Shown here in pieces: positions 43,101 to 50,521 of a stretch of DNA of 64,000 nt. The stretch is from Schlegelella_A sp965246805. Its GTDB lineage: Bacteria > Pseudomonadota > Gammaproteobacteria > Burkholderiales > Burkholderiaceae_C. The notes under the pieces were generated by a model. That model was given only the letters and a program-made list of their open reading frames with translations, had not been told where the DNA came from and did no database searches. The translations under genes were made by a program, and so were the position numbers. Location of the stretch: positions 558,001 through 622,000 of the forward strand of contig CBDFFO010000009.1 of NCBI GenBank assembly GCA_965246805.1. The letters are read 5' to 3'. The first letter of the stretch is position 1, and each line of letters begins with the position of its first letter.

Positions 43101-45805
43101 ACACCGCCGACACGGCGGCGCAGCCCGGTGCCGCACAAGCCGGCTTCTTCGTGCTGCTGGCAGCCGACGTGAGGCCCGACGAGTTGTCCACGCTGCGTGC
43201 GCTCGCCCGTGTACGGCTGAATGCCGACGGCCGTGCGCTCGCGCATCACGTGGCCGAGTGGACCGCCCTGCACGACGCCGCACTCGAGGAACGCGAGGCG
43301 GTCTCGAACGTCGCGGTGCCGGCCGCGTTGCGTGCAGAGGGCGTGCAACGCGCCCCGATCGGCCAGTTCGCGAGCACGAACGGCGAGTTCCGCTTCGACG
43401 TCACCGCGTTGACGCGGCCGCTGCGGCCATGGATCAACGTCATCGCTAATGCCGACTTCGGTGCGCAGCTGTCGGAGGCGGGCGGCGGCTACACATGGGC
43501 CACCAACAGCCGGCTCAACATGCTGACCGGCTGGTCGAACGATCCGGTGAGCGACCCGGCGAGCGAGTGGTTCCTGCTGCAGGACCTGAAGACTATGCAG
43601 GTCTGGAGCGTGTCGCCATCGGCGTTCGGCGATGTGGGTGCCGAGTACCGCGTCGCGCACGGGCAAGGCTACACCTCGATCGGACATCAACACGGCGCGC
43701 TCGAAGTGCGGGCCACATGGTGCGTCGATCCCGAGACCGCCGTGAAACAAGTGCGCCTGCGCCTCGTCAACCGTGGCCACAAGACGCTGCAGATGCGGGC
43801 GATCGGCATCGCCGAATGGGTGATGGGCGCCAACCGCGCTGACCGCGGCACCACGCACACCTCGGCCTTGCTCGATGCGCTCGCACCGATCACGCCCGGC
43901 TTCAACACGCCGCGTGACGGTGCGGCCGAAGCGATGGGTGAGCGTCGCCTGACCGCCCTCTTCTGCCGCCAGCGCGATCGCTCGGCAGGCTTCGGCGACG
44001 GCACGGCGTTCCTCGCGCTGATCGGTGAAGCCGAAGATCAACACGACTGGACCACCGATCGACGCGAGTGCTTCGACGCTCGCGGTCGACTCGTCATTCC
44101 CGACAACTTCGGCCAGGCCGTCGGCACCGGTTTCGACCCGTGCGCTGCGCTCAGCACGCGCTTCACGCTGCGCGCCGGCGACACGGTCGAGCGCGTGTTC
44201 CTGCTCGGCTTCGGCAACAACCCGGAACTGGCACGCCAGCTCGCTCAGGGTGCTCCGCTGGTGCCCGCGCTGCAACGCCTGCAGTCGAGTCGCGACCTCT
44301 GGGACGGCATCCTCGATGCCGCCACCGTCGAGACCCCCGACCCGCTTTTCGATGCGATGGTCAACCGGTGGCTCATGTACCAGACGGTCGTGTGCCGCCT
44401 GTGGGCGAAGGCCGGCTTCTATCAGGCCGGTGGCGCATACGGGTTTCGCGATCAGCTGCAAGACTCGATGGCGCTCGCATGGGCCGCTCCGCACCTCTTC
44501 CGCCAGCAGATCGTGCTGTCGGCCTCGCGCCAGTTCGCGGCCGGCGACGTGCAGCACTGGTGGCATGCGCCGACCGGCGCCGGCGTGCGCACCCATTTCT
44601 CCGACGACCTGCTGTGGCTCCCGCACGCGTGCACGCATTACCTGCAGGCGACCGGTGATCGATCGCTGCTCGACGAGAAAGTGCCCTTCCTCGACGGTGC
44701 CGAGATCCCCGCCGGGGCGGAGGACGCGTACTACGTGCCGAGCATCACGACCGAGACCGTCACCGTCTTCGAGCACGCGGCGCGCGCCATCGATCGCAGC
44801 TTGCGCCACGGTGTCCACGGGCTTCCCCTGATGGGCACCGGCGACTGGAACGACGGCATGAACCGCGTCGGCCACGAAGGTCGCGGTGAATCGGTGTGGC
44901 TCGCGTGGTTTCTGCTCGAACTCATCGCCGGCTATGCGCCGATCGCGCGAGCGCGCGGCGAAAACGAGCGCGCCGACCGCTGGGAAGCCGCCGCGCGCGA
45001 TTGGCAGATGGCCACCAGCGATGCCGCGTGGGACGGCGCGTGGTACCGCCGGGCCTTCTTCGATGATGGCGCCGCGCTGGGGTCGAGCGCGAACGACGAG
45101 TGCCGGATCGATTTGATCGCGCAGGCGTGGTCGGTGATCTCAAGGGCCGCGCCGGCCGACAAGGCGGCGCTGGCGATGGTGTCGGTCGACAGCCACCTCG
45201 TCGACCACGACGCCGGGCTGGTGCGCCTACTGATGCCGCCGCTGCAGGAGGCCGAGCCGAGCGCCGGCTACATCCAGGCCTATCCGAAAGGCGTGCGCGA
45301 AAACGGCGGACAGTATTCACACGCCGGGGTCTGGGCCTTGATCGCGCAGGCACAACTGGGCAACGGTGACAAGGCCTATCAATACTTCACCTACCTGAGC
45401 CCCGCGCACCGATCGCGCAACGCCGATCACGGCGCCGTCTACGCCATCGAGCCTTATGTCATGGCGGGCGATGTGTACAGCGCCGCGCCGTACGTGGGAC
45501 GCGGCGGGTGGAGCTGGTACACCGGCTCGGCCGCATGGATGCACCGCGCCGCCATCGAGTCAATGTTCGGCATGCGCCAGCATGGCGAAGCCGTTTCGTT
45601 CGAGCCCTGCCTGCCCTCACACTGGCCGCGTGCGTCGCTCACGCTAAAGCGCGATGGCCGCTCGCTGCGCGTGATCTTCGCCCGTGCCAATGACCACGAG
45701 CCGAGCGAGCAGGCAGCTTCGCTGTCGGCGCAGTGGTTGCCTGCGGGCACGAAGATCACCTGGTCGCGCGTTGTCGATGGCGCGTCGTACTTCGTCGTGA
45801 TCTGA
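37181..45805 (+). CDS. ndvB: Cyclic beta-1,2-glucan synthase (NdvB/ChvB family)
   Basis: 2874-residue inner-membrane enzyme that makes, sizes and cyclises periplasmic beta-glucans used in osmotic adaptation and host contact. After an N-terminal soluble part there are two membrane segments (about residues 410-465). The glycosyltransferase GT84 domain has LDSDTRLP with Asp637 and Asp639, LSHDLLEG, and Arg786-Trp787 in HRWTRGDWQ. Three or four more membrane segments follow. Long beta-sandwich and glucoamylase-like parts precede a C-terminal GH94-type phosphorylase domain with TGDWNDGMNRVG near residue 2555. Length and order match NdvB. The final region (GGRGGWSWYTGSAAWM-like sequence) is complete. 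The ring linkage is inferred from family only. Confidence 0.95.
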   Translation: MSQPELSRLVPEAPGSLLHILDAGRGPVEPPNRSEIFGPERFAQHGRSLGDTHAARHSRAGSAAFFPRLRDNIRVLREAHQTIALQATTGYDISPAAEWLLDNFHLIEAQLSEIRQGLPRRYFRNLPILQDQPLVGLPRVYGVAWAFVAHTDSAFNEDLLLHFLRAYQQTRQLTLGELWALPTTLRVVLIENLRRLAERTATTKAAREVANLCADRLQTCTPADLDVVLGELNRRGVGEAFLAQMAQRLQDLRMPDDTRYADWLRAAAPDLAGVQTRQPAIQAADNLSVSNAITSLRAIGDADWPDIVAQTSTLIQAMLTSPAFEAEREDTRDQTLHAIELLARRCERSERDVATILLELMQRPDRSEPSDLDASGAANHWLRGSGRPELMQALGLRESFASSWRRAVRRSALPLYLTVMAVFTLALVGWLLSRSSVSWQAQAPWWLTLATATLMFFPASEAVVAVINRLISESARPVRMPRLALLTGIPPEHRVMVVIPSMLMDFDTVHELAHRLQLHHLANPERNAQFALLTDWADAPERHQPDDEALLDAAVREINLLNARYADPELDGAPRFIVLHRHRQYAESERRWMGWERKRGKLEQLVSTLATGDRGPFIDRGVASQLASGIQYLVTLDSDTRLPPGRLRDLVGVAAHPHNQPRLDATGKRVDRGYGILQPRVVTPLPAPDKVTLYHWLFAGQWGIDPYSVATSEVYQDVFGEGTFTGKGLLHVKAAHAVLAGRLPTSQVLSHDLLEGSLARCAAVTDITVVEEAPFHADVAASRVHRWTRGDWQLLPVIVNNRRYGIRAINRWKMLDNLRRSLVAPMSLGLLAMALGSTVVSPWAALVVVAAAFAAGPMMGAVAAFAPSRDDIAKRLFFRQAAVDLGRSLLSGLWLLAELLALGINSADAVLRALYRTFVSRRHLLEWTTAAAAEASASNDPIAIARKQWKVGATALVIAIALAAAGTPYLAWSLLACAIWAASPLWSWWVSRPRRSHAVALSVTDQTYLTTAARDTWRLFERCVNAAENHLPPDNLQVVPSSMVAHRTSPTNIGLYLLAAACAREFGWIGTADVLARLEATLATLEKLPRHRGHFFNWYDTQSMAALLPMYVSTVDSGNLSSHFLAVAQACHEWIRAPASDAPQRALAMTASRIQARRAVAPAVAWPPAVERVLALSDPLNAMAADLDALLDAAQLAVDAMSAADAAATGPNLTAELGWLLADHLATLRSHRRDIDTRAGGGTPLDATHERLRAVATACQRLAWEPDFAFLYHRKRRLLHIGYRMAEQQLDSSFYDLLASESRVTSLLAIAKGDVPPAHWPALGRPFYASGAIAGLRSWSGSMFEYLMPTLVLDEPDGSVLYDAARAAVQEQVDFAGEHSVPWGISESAYAASDHTLAYQYSPQGVPRLALRRTPPDELVIAPYATALAAQMRPMQATANLRRLEANAARGRYGFLEALDYTSARQSGDEGVTRVQTFMAHHQGMSIVALANVLLDGTPRRWGMGDPRIEAVSSVLHERAPREVPMLVTPPAVAQRLLPSRRAPGMQFEMVPGMAAVEPTHLLSNGRYAVALRSNGSGWSRWGDISLTRWRDDALRDAYGSYLHLRWDRQPRAVSITQHPAPDPAAHYQTVFHADRVTFTAAWPELEAVSTVWVSPEDDIEFREVVLRNLSDRVLDIEMMSAFEVSMADSRADEAHPAFQNLFVSAEWLPRHQALVFERRPRLPTERSLKAAHFIAETDLPLGGVRIQVDRQRWIGRNRDAHDPLASFDAPPSARPEAETPPSPSSMHTTAGEGVTLDTGLDPVSAMSIRMQIGPRAKARLVLGTAASDNPATLLAVIDKYRQPSHVDRSSMMSATLTGIRLREMRINRENFTAVHTLTTALALTLAKPQAAAAEANDVCDRRLLWRFGISGDRPIVLVSAGVSQGLGLLRSIAQALRIWSWGGLGCDLVVVNSEPTSYLMDLSRDIAALRESHTADTAAQPGAAQAGFFVLLAADVRPDELSTLRALARVRLNADGRALAHHVAEWTALHDAALEEREAVSNVAVPAALRAEGVQRAPIGQFASTNGEFRFDVTALTRPLRPWINVIANADFGAQLSEAGGGYTWATNSRLNMLTGWSNDPVSDPASEWFLLQDLKTMQVWSVSPSAFGDVGAEYRVAHGQGYTSIGHQHGALEVRATWCVDPETAVKQVRLRLVNRGHKTLQMRAIGIAEWVMGANRADRGTTHTSALLDALAPITPGFNTPRDGAAEAMGERRLTALFCRQRDRSAGFGDGTAFLALIGEAEDQHDWTTDRRECFDARGRLVIPDNFGQAVGTGFDPCAALSTRFTLRAGDTVERVFLLGFGNNPELARQLAQGAPLVPALQRLQSSRDLWDGILDAATVETPDPLFDAMVNRWLMYQTVVCRLWAKAGFYQAGGAYGFRDQLQDSMALAWAAPHLFRQQIVLSASRQFAAGDVQHWWHAPTGAGVRTHFSDDLLWLPHACTHYLQATGDRSLLDEKVPFLDGAEIPAGAEDAYYVPSITTETVTVFEHAARAIDRSLRHGVHGLPLMGTGDWNDGMNRVGHEGRGESVWLAWFLLELIAGYAPIARARGENERADRWEAAARDWQMATSDAAWDGAWYRRAFFDDGAALGSSANDECRIDLIAQAWSVISRAAPADKAALAMVSVDSHLVDHDAGLVRLLMPPLQEAEPSAGYIQAYPKGVRENGGQYSHAGVWALIAQAQLGNGDKAYQYFTYLSPAHRSRNADHGAVYAIEPYVMAGDVYSAAPYVGRGGWSWYTGSAAWMHRAAIESMFGMRQHGEAVSFEPCLPSHWPRASLTLKRDGRSLRVIFARANDHEPSEQAASLSAQWLPAGTKITWSRVVDGASYFVVI

Positions 45806-45960
45806 CGGCTGGCATCGACAGCGGATGCCGACGGCCTCGCATCGCGCAGAGGCCCTTGTCCTACAGGCGCACGTGCGACGCTCCGATGCCGATGCCGGCA
45901 TGTGCTGTCTACAGTCGCCCGACCCGCTGACGTCGTTCCGTGCGGGCTCCGGAGATTCCC

Positions 45961-46140
45961 ATGTTGAAGTACGCCATCGTTTTTGCACTGATCGCCGTCG
46001 TGGCGGGCGCCCTTGGGTTTACAGGCGTGGCGGCAGGCGCAGCCGGCATCGCCAAGATCCTGTTCGTCGTCTTCCTGCTGCTGTTCGTCGGTGTCGTGCT
46101 GTTCGCGCTGCTGGGCGCCAAGGCGTTCTCGAACAAATGA
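45961..46140 (+). CDS. DUF1328 small membrane protein (second copy)
   Basis: 59 residues, two membrane segments and the core GAAGIAKILFVVF shared with the copy at 35029. GGAG lies about 6 bases before the ATG. It starts 155 bases after the glucan synthase. The upstream DNA contains TCCTACAG at 45859 and TCTACAG at 45908, a motif also seen upstream of 36863. A ferritin-like gene follows 43 bases later. Confidence 0.9.
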   Translation: MLKYAIVFALIAVVAGALGFTGVAAGAAGIAKILFVVFLLLFVGVVLFALLGAKAFSNK

Positions 46141-46183
46141 CGACCGAAGTAGATACCGATCCACACGCACGAAAGGCCTGCTC

Positions 46184-46744
46184 ATGAACGTCAGCAACGT
46201 GACCGCTCTCCCCAACTCGGAAGAAGGCCGGTTGCGCCTCGACGAAGGCGCGCTCGAGGCCGCCAAGCACGGCCTCTCCGATGGCGCCGTGACGCCGAGC
46301 TACGGGCCCTGGCGCGAGGACATCATCAAACTGTTGAACGACGCCCTTGCCACCGAGTTGGTCTGCACGTTGCGATACAAGCGCCACCATTACACCGCCA
46401 AGGGCCTGTCTTCGCCGGCCATTGCCGATGAGTTCATGGTGCACGCCACCGAAGAGACGCAACATTCCGAATTGCTCGCCGAGCGCATCGTGCAACTCGG
46501 CGGCGACCCCGACTTCTCGCCCAGCGCGCTGCTCGAGCGAAGCCACGCCGACTACGACGATTCGAAGAACCTGCAGGAGATGATCCGGGTCAACCTGATC
46601 GCCGAGCGCGTCGCCATCGAGGCTTACAGCCAAATGATCCGCATGATTGGCGACAAGGATTCGACGACGCGTCGCATCCTCGAAACGATCCTCGCGCAGG
46701 AACAGGAACATGCCGACGAGTTGAGCGATTGGCTCGAGGCCTGA
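46184..46744 (+). CDS. Ferritin-like diiron protein (bacterioferritin-type)
   Basis: 186 residues. A four-helix ferritin-like fold with two ExxH-type metal motifs: EETQH in the second helix and EQEHAD near the end, plus Glu in ATELVCTLRYKRHHY and AERVAIEAY. The layout matches ferritin-like proteins often induced by stress. A Met suited to haem binding could not be assigned, so classical bacterioferritin is uncertain. AAAGG precedes the ATG by about 8 bases. Confidence 0.85.
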   Translation: MNVSNVTALPNSEEGRLRLDEGALEAAKHGLSDGAVTPSYGPWREDIIKLLNDALATELVCTLRYKRHHYTAKGLSSPAIADEFMVHATEETQHSELLAERIVQLGGDPDFSPSALLERSHADYDDSKNLQEMIRVNLIAERVAIEAYSQMIRMIGDKDSTTRRILETILAQEQEHADELSDWLEA

Positions 46745-46821
46745 CAGTCGCGCCGATCCCGACGCCGTCGACGGTGCGGCCCACCACCGTCCAGCCAGAC
46801 AACATCATCCAGGAGACTCTC

Positions 46822-47136
46822 ATGTCGTTGCGCACCACCACCGTTGCCCTGACCTCAGCCATAGCCGTCCTCACCGCAGCGGGTTGTGCCGTCAGCCGCG
46901 GTCAGGAGACCGTGGGCGCCTATGTGGACGACGCGGCCATCACCACCGCTATCAAGGCGAAATTCGTCGATAGCAAGGATGTTGCCGCCTCTAGCATCAA
47001 GGTCGAGACACTCAACGGCACCGTGATGCTGTCGGGCTTTGCGAAAAACTCGACCGAAAAATCCACCGCGGAAAGCATCGCGATGCAGCAAAAAGGCGTG
47101 AAATCGGTGAAGAACGAGATTGCCGTTCGGCCTTGA
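46822..47136 (+). CDS. BON-domain periplasmic protein
   Basis: 104 residues. The N-terminus LTSAIAVLTAAGC could be a lipoprotein signal, but the lipobox is weak (Ala at -3). The rest is one BON domain (DDAAITTAIKAKFVDSKDV, VETLNGTVMLSGFAKN, GVKSVKNEIAV), as in OsmY, which acts in the periplasm during osmotic stress. AGGAGA lies 7 bases before the ATG. A strong terminator follows 47 bases after the stop, ending the stress block. Confidence 0.88.
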   Translation: MSLRTTTVALTSAIAVLTAAGCAVSRGQETVGAYVDDAAITTAIKAKFVDSKDVAASSIKVETLNGTVMLSGFAKNSTEKSTAESIAMQQKGVKSVKNEIAVRP

Positions 47137-47183
47137 ACGAACCCTCCTCTCCCCGTCGACGCGACGATGTCGCGTCGGTTTCG

Positions 47184-47210
47184 AAGCCCCGACTCGTCGG
47201 GGCTTTTTTT
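47184..47210 (+). terminator. Rho-independent terminator after the BON-domain gene
   Basis: Perfect 9-bp stem AAGCCCCGA / TCGGGGCTT with loop CTCG, then TTTTT. On the opposite strand it lies just past the pqiC stop, but the T-run supports the + direction. Confidence 0.93.
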
Positions 47211-47212
47211 GG

Positions 47213-47971
47213 TTAGCCGTTGCCCGTGCAACCCGACGGTTCGCCGCGTTGCAAGCGAACGAGGGCCTGGCCGATCGCATCGGACAGTGCCATCACGTTG
47301 TGTCGATGTGCCGAAGCCATCGCATGCATGCCGGCACCGACTTGCTGGGCGAATCGCCACGTGCAGTGCACCGAGGGCGGTGTTGGATTGGGGGGCTGCG
47401 CGATCGTCGACAGCGTAGCCGGGGTGGGCGTTGTCGTCGTGGGCGCTGTCAGGGTCCAGCTTCCTTCGATGCGCGCTTCACGGCCGACAATCGATTCGAA
47501 GCGCATTACGTCGATGCGCACGCGCCACGCGGTCGACGAGAAAGAACGATCGTCTCGCGCGTCGACGAGGCCGAAGCGGCCGACCAGCTCGACGATGAGC
47601 GCCTGCCGAAACTCGTCTCGCAACGGGCTCGCCCAGCGCTCCGATTCGAGTGACGCCAACGTTTCGTCGGGCAACCGCACCAGCCACTGCGGCTGATCGA
47701 CCGATGCAGGCAAGCGGATCGCCTCGAGGATGAAGGCGCCGCCCGACTTCGACAGCGACGCATCGCCCCGCGTGACGGCCTCGGGGCCGAGCAGCGAGTG
47801 CACGCGTGTCGGTGGCGTCGATCCACAACCGGCCACGGCCAGTGCGCCAACGAAGACGCAGGCCGCCAGCGAGGCCCGTCGGCCCGCGCGTGCTCGTGCA
47901 AGGACAGCTGCACGGCCCTTTTTCGTCGACCGCGGTTCGGTCGAATCCGTTTCCAACGACTCCTCCGTCAT
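47213..47971 (-). CDS. pqiC: PqiC-type outer-membrane lipoprotein (ABC transport auxiliary)
   Basis: 252 residues. A polar 30-residue start leads to a signal ending in the lipobox VAGC (ALAVAGCGST). The mature part has the auxiliary-lipoprotein pattern with RVHSLLGP, then LPASVDQPQWLVR and WASPLRDEFRQALIVEL. A Thr/Pro-rich insertion lies near residues 178-200. In the Pqi system PqiC sits in the outer membrane and caps the PqiB tunnel for lipid movement. Its ATG overlaps the pqiB stop as ATGA. Last gene of the operon. Confidence 0.88.
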   Translation of the reverse strand: MTEESLETDSTEPRSTKKGRAAVLARARAGRRASLAACVFVGALAVAGCGSTPPTRVHSLLGPEAVTRGDASLSKSGGAFILEAIRLPASVDQPQWLVRLPDETLASLESERWASPLRDEFRQALIVELVGRFGLVDARDDRSFSSTAWRVRIDVMRFESIVGREARIEGSWTLTAPTTTTPTPATLSTIAQPPNPTPPSVHCTWRFAQQVGAGMHAMASAHRHNVMALSDAIGQALVRLQRGEPSGCTGNG

Positions 47972-49764
47972 CGACGCACTCCGCTGCCTGAAAGATCGGG
48001 CGACGAGATCACCGGATCGGCAGGCTTGCCACGCAACAGCGCTTCCGGGTGCTGCTGCAGATAATCGGCCAGCACGCGGAACGAGCGTGACGCACGTTGC
48101 AGTTCGAGCATGGTGTCTTCCACATTGCGTTGCAACGGCGCGCCCGGATCGGCGACGTTGCGGTCGAGGTTTTCGAGCGTGGCCTGCGTCTTCGCGAGGG
48201 TCTTGCGCACCTCGGCCAAGGCCTGCTGCGCTTCCGGGGTGAGTTGCGAGATCGCCTGGGTGGCGACCTTCAAGGTCTGCTGCAGGTTGGTACCGATATC
48301 GTCGAACGGAATCTTGCTGATCTTCTGCACGATGGACGCGATTTGCGGCTGCAGCTCGCTCAGCGTGCCTGGCACCGTCGGCAACGTGTAGGCGCCGTCG
48401 ACCGGGTGCATCGACGCCTTGGTCGTCTCCGACGTGAAATCGAGCGCGACGTAGAGCTGGCCGGTCAGCAGGTTGCCGGTACGCAGTTGCGCCCGCAGGC
48501 CACTGTCGACCATGCGTTGCAGCATGGCGGCATCCGGATTCTCGCCAGCCGGGGCGTCTCGAAGCAGCGCGGCGCGCGCCGGGCCCAGCCGAAGCGGGAA
48601 CACATCGGCCAGCACCTGGACCGGAAACCGCTCTCGCTTGGCATCGTATTGCAGCGCGACCGACCGCACGCGACCGATCTCGATACCCAGGAAGTCGATC
48701 GGTGCGCCTTCGGCCAAGCCGCGCGCGGAGCCAGCAAACACCATGCGAATCGGAAAGGCCGGGCCATCGGGGGGCGCCAACGCGGATCGCCGGTCGTTGA
48801 ACAACGTGAAGACGTTGCGCTCAGTCGCCGGCGTGCCAGGCGATTCGTTCGGTGGTGCCTCGAACGCGAGGCCGCCGGCGAGCACCGACACCAGGGTCTG
48901 GGTGTTGAGCGTGAGACCGCTCGCGTTGACGGAGAGATCGATGCCGCTCGCGTTCCAGAATCGCGTCTTGTTGGTGATGAGTTTCTGGAACGGGGCCTCG
49001 ACGAAGATGTTCACGTAGAGCTCGTCGCGGTCGGCGTCGAGCGCGTAGCCGACGACGCGGCCGACGCGCGTGCGCCGATGAAAGACCGGCGAGCCGACGT
49101 CGAGCGAGCCGAGGTCGTCGGCCTTCAGCACGAAGATCGATCCCGGCTCGCCGCGCAGCACGAGAGGCGGCGCTTCGAGCCCGACGAAACGGGTCTTCGT
49201 GACCGCCGAAGTGCCGACATCGGCACCGATGTAGGCACCCGACAACAGGGTGCCAAGCCCGCTGATGCCGGACGTCGCGATGCGCGGTCTCACGACCCAG
49301 AACGAGGTGTCTTCGGCAGCCACGCCGGCGGAGGCGCGGTCGAGTCGCACCGTGACGATGACGTGCTTGCGGTCGTCGCGCAACGACACCGCCTCCACCT
49401 TGCCGATCACCACTTCCTTGTAGCGAACCTCGGTCTTGCCCGGCACGATGGACTCGGCCGAGGCGAACTCGATCTCGACGCGTGGACCGACGAGCAACAC
49501 CGAACGAATGAGCAGCGAGACCCCGACGACGAGAGCGACCAGCGGCACGAGCCAGACCAGCGACACGCTCCAGCGGCGCTTGCGATGGAGGTGGGGTCGT
49601 GGCAGGTCGTCGATGTCGCTGCCCTTGCCCTGTGGTCGGTCCGCGTGGCTATCGGCCGTCGAGGGCGAGGCCGAAGACGCGGGCGCGGCGGGCGCAGTCG
49701 AGGGTGGCACGACGTCGCCAGTAGCAGGCGCTGGCTTGCCGTGATCGGCGGTCGGTTCAGTCAT
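47968..49764 (-). CDS. pqiB: PqiB-type MCE protein, three MCE domains
   Basis: 598 residues. A Pro/Asp-rich cytoplasmic start, one membrane segment near residues 65-92 (VSLVWLVPLVALVVGVSLLI), then three MCE domains (first begins PRVEIEFASAESIVPGKTEVRYKEVVIGKV; third begins near PFPIRMVFAGSARGL with APIDFLGIEIG), and a C-terminal helical tail that would form the tunnel needle (LTPEAQQALAEVRKTLAKTQ). Spans the periplasm to carry lipids between membranes. It overlaps pqiA by 8 bases and pqiC by 4. Confidence 0.93.
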   Translation of the reverse strand: MTEPTADHGKPAPATGDVVPPSTAPAAPASSASPSTADSHADRPQGKGSDIDDLPRPHLHRKRRWSVSLVWLVPLVALVVGVSLLIRSVLLVGPRVEIEFASAESIVPGKTEVRYKEVVIGKVEAVSLRDDRKHVIVTVRLDRASAGVAAEDTSFWVVRPRIATSGISGLGTLLSGAYIGADVGTSAVTKTRFVGLEAPPLVLRGEPGSIFVLKADDLGSLDVGSPVFHRRTRVGRVVGYALDADRDELYVNIFVEAPFQKLITNKTRFWNASGIDLSVNASGLTLNTQTLVSVLAGGLAFEAPPNESPGTPATERNVFTLFNDRRSALAPPDGPAFPIRMVFAGSARGLAEGAPIDFLGIEIGRVRSVALQYDAKRERFPVQVLADVFPLRLGPARAALLRDAPAGENPDAAMLQRMVDSGLRAQLRTGNLLTGQLYVALDFTSETTKASMHPVDGAYTLPTVPGTLSELQPQIASIVQKISKIPFDDIGTNLQQTLKVATQAISQLTPEAQQALAEVRKTLAKTQATLENLDRNVADPGAPLQRNVEDTMLELQRASRSFRVLADYLQQHPEALLRGKPADPVISSPDLSGSGVRR

Positions 49765-50521
49765 GGACCAGCGGGGTCGTCAAAACGGGCTCTGAGCGCT
49801 CAGCGAGGTTCGGTGACATCACCGCAGCCATTCTGGGGCCCTCGTGCCACTTTCCCTGCCAGATCATTCTCGGGTCGAAGCTCATCGTCGCGAGAATGGT
49901 GAGCACCACGACGGCGGCAAAAGCGAGCAAGCCGGGCCCGGCGTGCGCGCTCGCGAGGCCTCCGAAACGGACCGTTGCACCGAGCAGCACCACGACATAG
50001 ACGTCGAGCATCGACCAATGGCCCACCGCCTCCACCAGCCGGAACAGGCGTGCCCGCTCGAGCCGGCGCCAGTCGGGCGCCATGCGCACGCTCCACGCGA
50101 GCAACACCAGCACGGCAATCTTTAACACCGGCACCGCGATGCTGGCGACAAAGACGATGGTCGCCAGCAACCATGAGCCGTCGACCCACAGTTCGTAAAT
50201 GCCGCCGAGCAGGGTGTGCTCTTCTTCGACAAACCCCGACGTCGTGCTCATGATCGGCAAGGTGTTGGCAGGGATGTAGCAAACCGCCGCTGCCAACACG
50301 CACGCCCAGGTGCGCTGCAGGCTCAGGGGCTTGCGCCAGTGCAATGGGTGGTGGCAACGCGGGCATCGCTGCTCGAGGCCCTCGGCTTCGTCGCGGGCCG
50401 ATACGCTGTTGCGCGACACGAGGCCGCAGCTGTCGCAGCCCAGTACCGGCGGGCGGCGATCGCCGAGATCGACCGTGGCGTGCCGCTCGACCTCGACAGC
50501 ATCGGAGTCGATGCTCCTCAC
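49757..50521 (-). CDS. pqiA: PqiA-type membrane protein, second half-protein
   Basis: 254 residues. N-terminal zinc-ribbon pairs CDSC and CPRC, then membrane segments beginning WACVLAAAVCYIPANTLPIMSTT, the PqiA signature, with WLLATIVFVASIAVPVLKIA and WSMLDVYVVVLLG. E. coli PqiA holds two such modules in one chain; here they are two genes. The start is a GTG at 50521 that overlaps the stop of the first module as GTGA. The frame is open upstream but that part lies over the other gene and is Arg-rich. Confidence 0.88.
   Translation of the reverse strand: MRSIDSDAVEVERHATVDLGDRRPPVLGCDSCGLVSRNSVSARDEAEGLEQRCPRCHHPLHWRKPLSLQRTWACVLAAAVCYIPANTLPIMSTTSGFVEEEHTLLGGIYELWVDGSWLLATIVFVASIAVPVLKIAVLVLLAWSVRMAPDWRRLERARLFRLVEAVGHWSMLDVYVVVLLGATVRFGGLASAHAGPGLLAFAAVVVLTILATMSFDPRMIWQGKWHEGPRMAAVMSPNLAERSEPVLTTPLVHD

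Noticed and set aside
40634..44875. A 1413-codon open frame on the - strand inside the glucan synthase.
   Set aside because: Antisense to a gene with clear catalytic motifs; high GC makes long false frames common.
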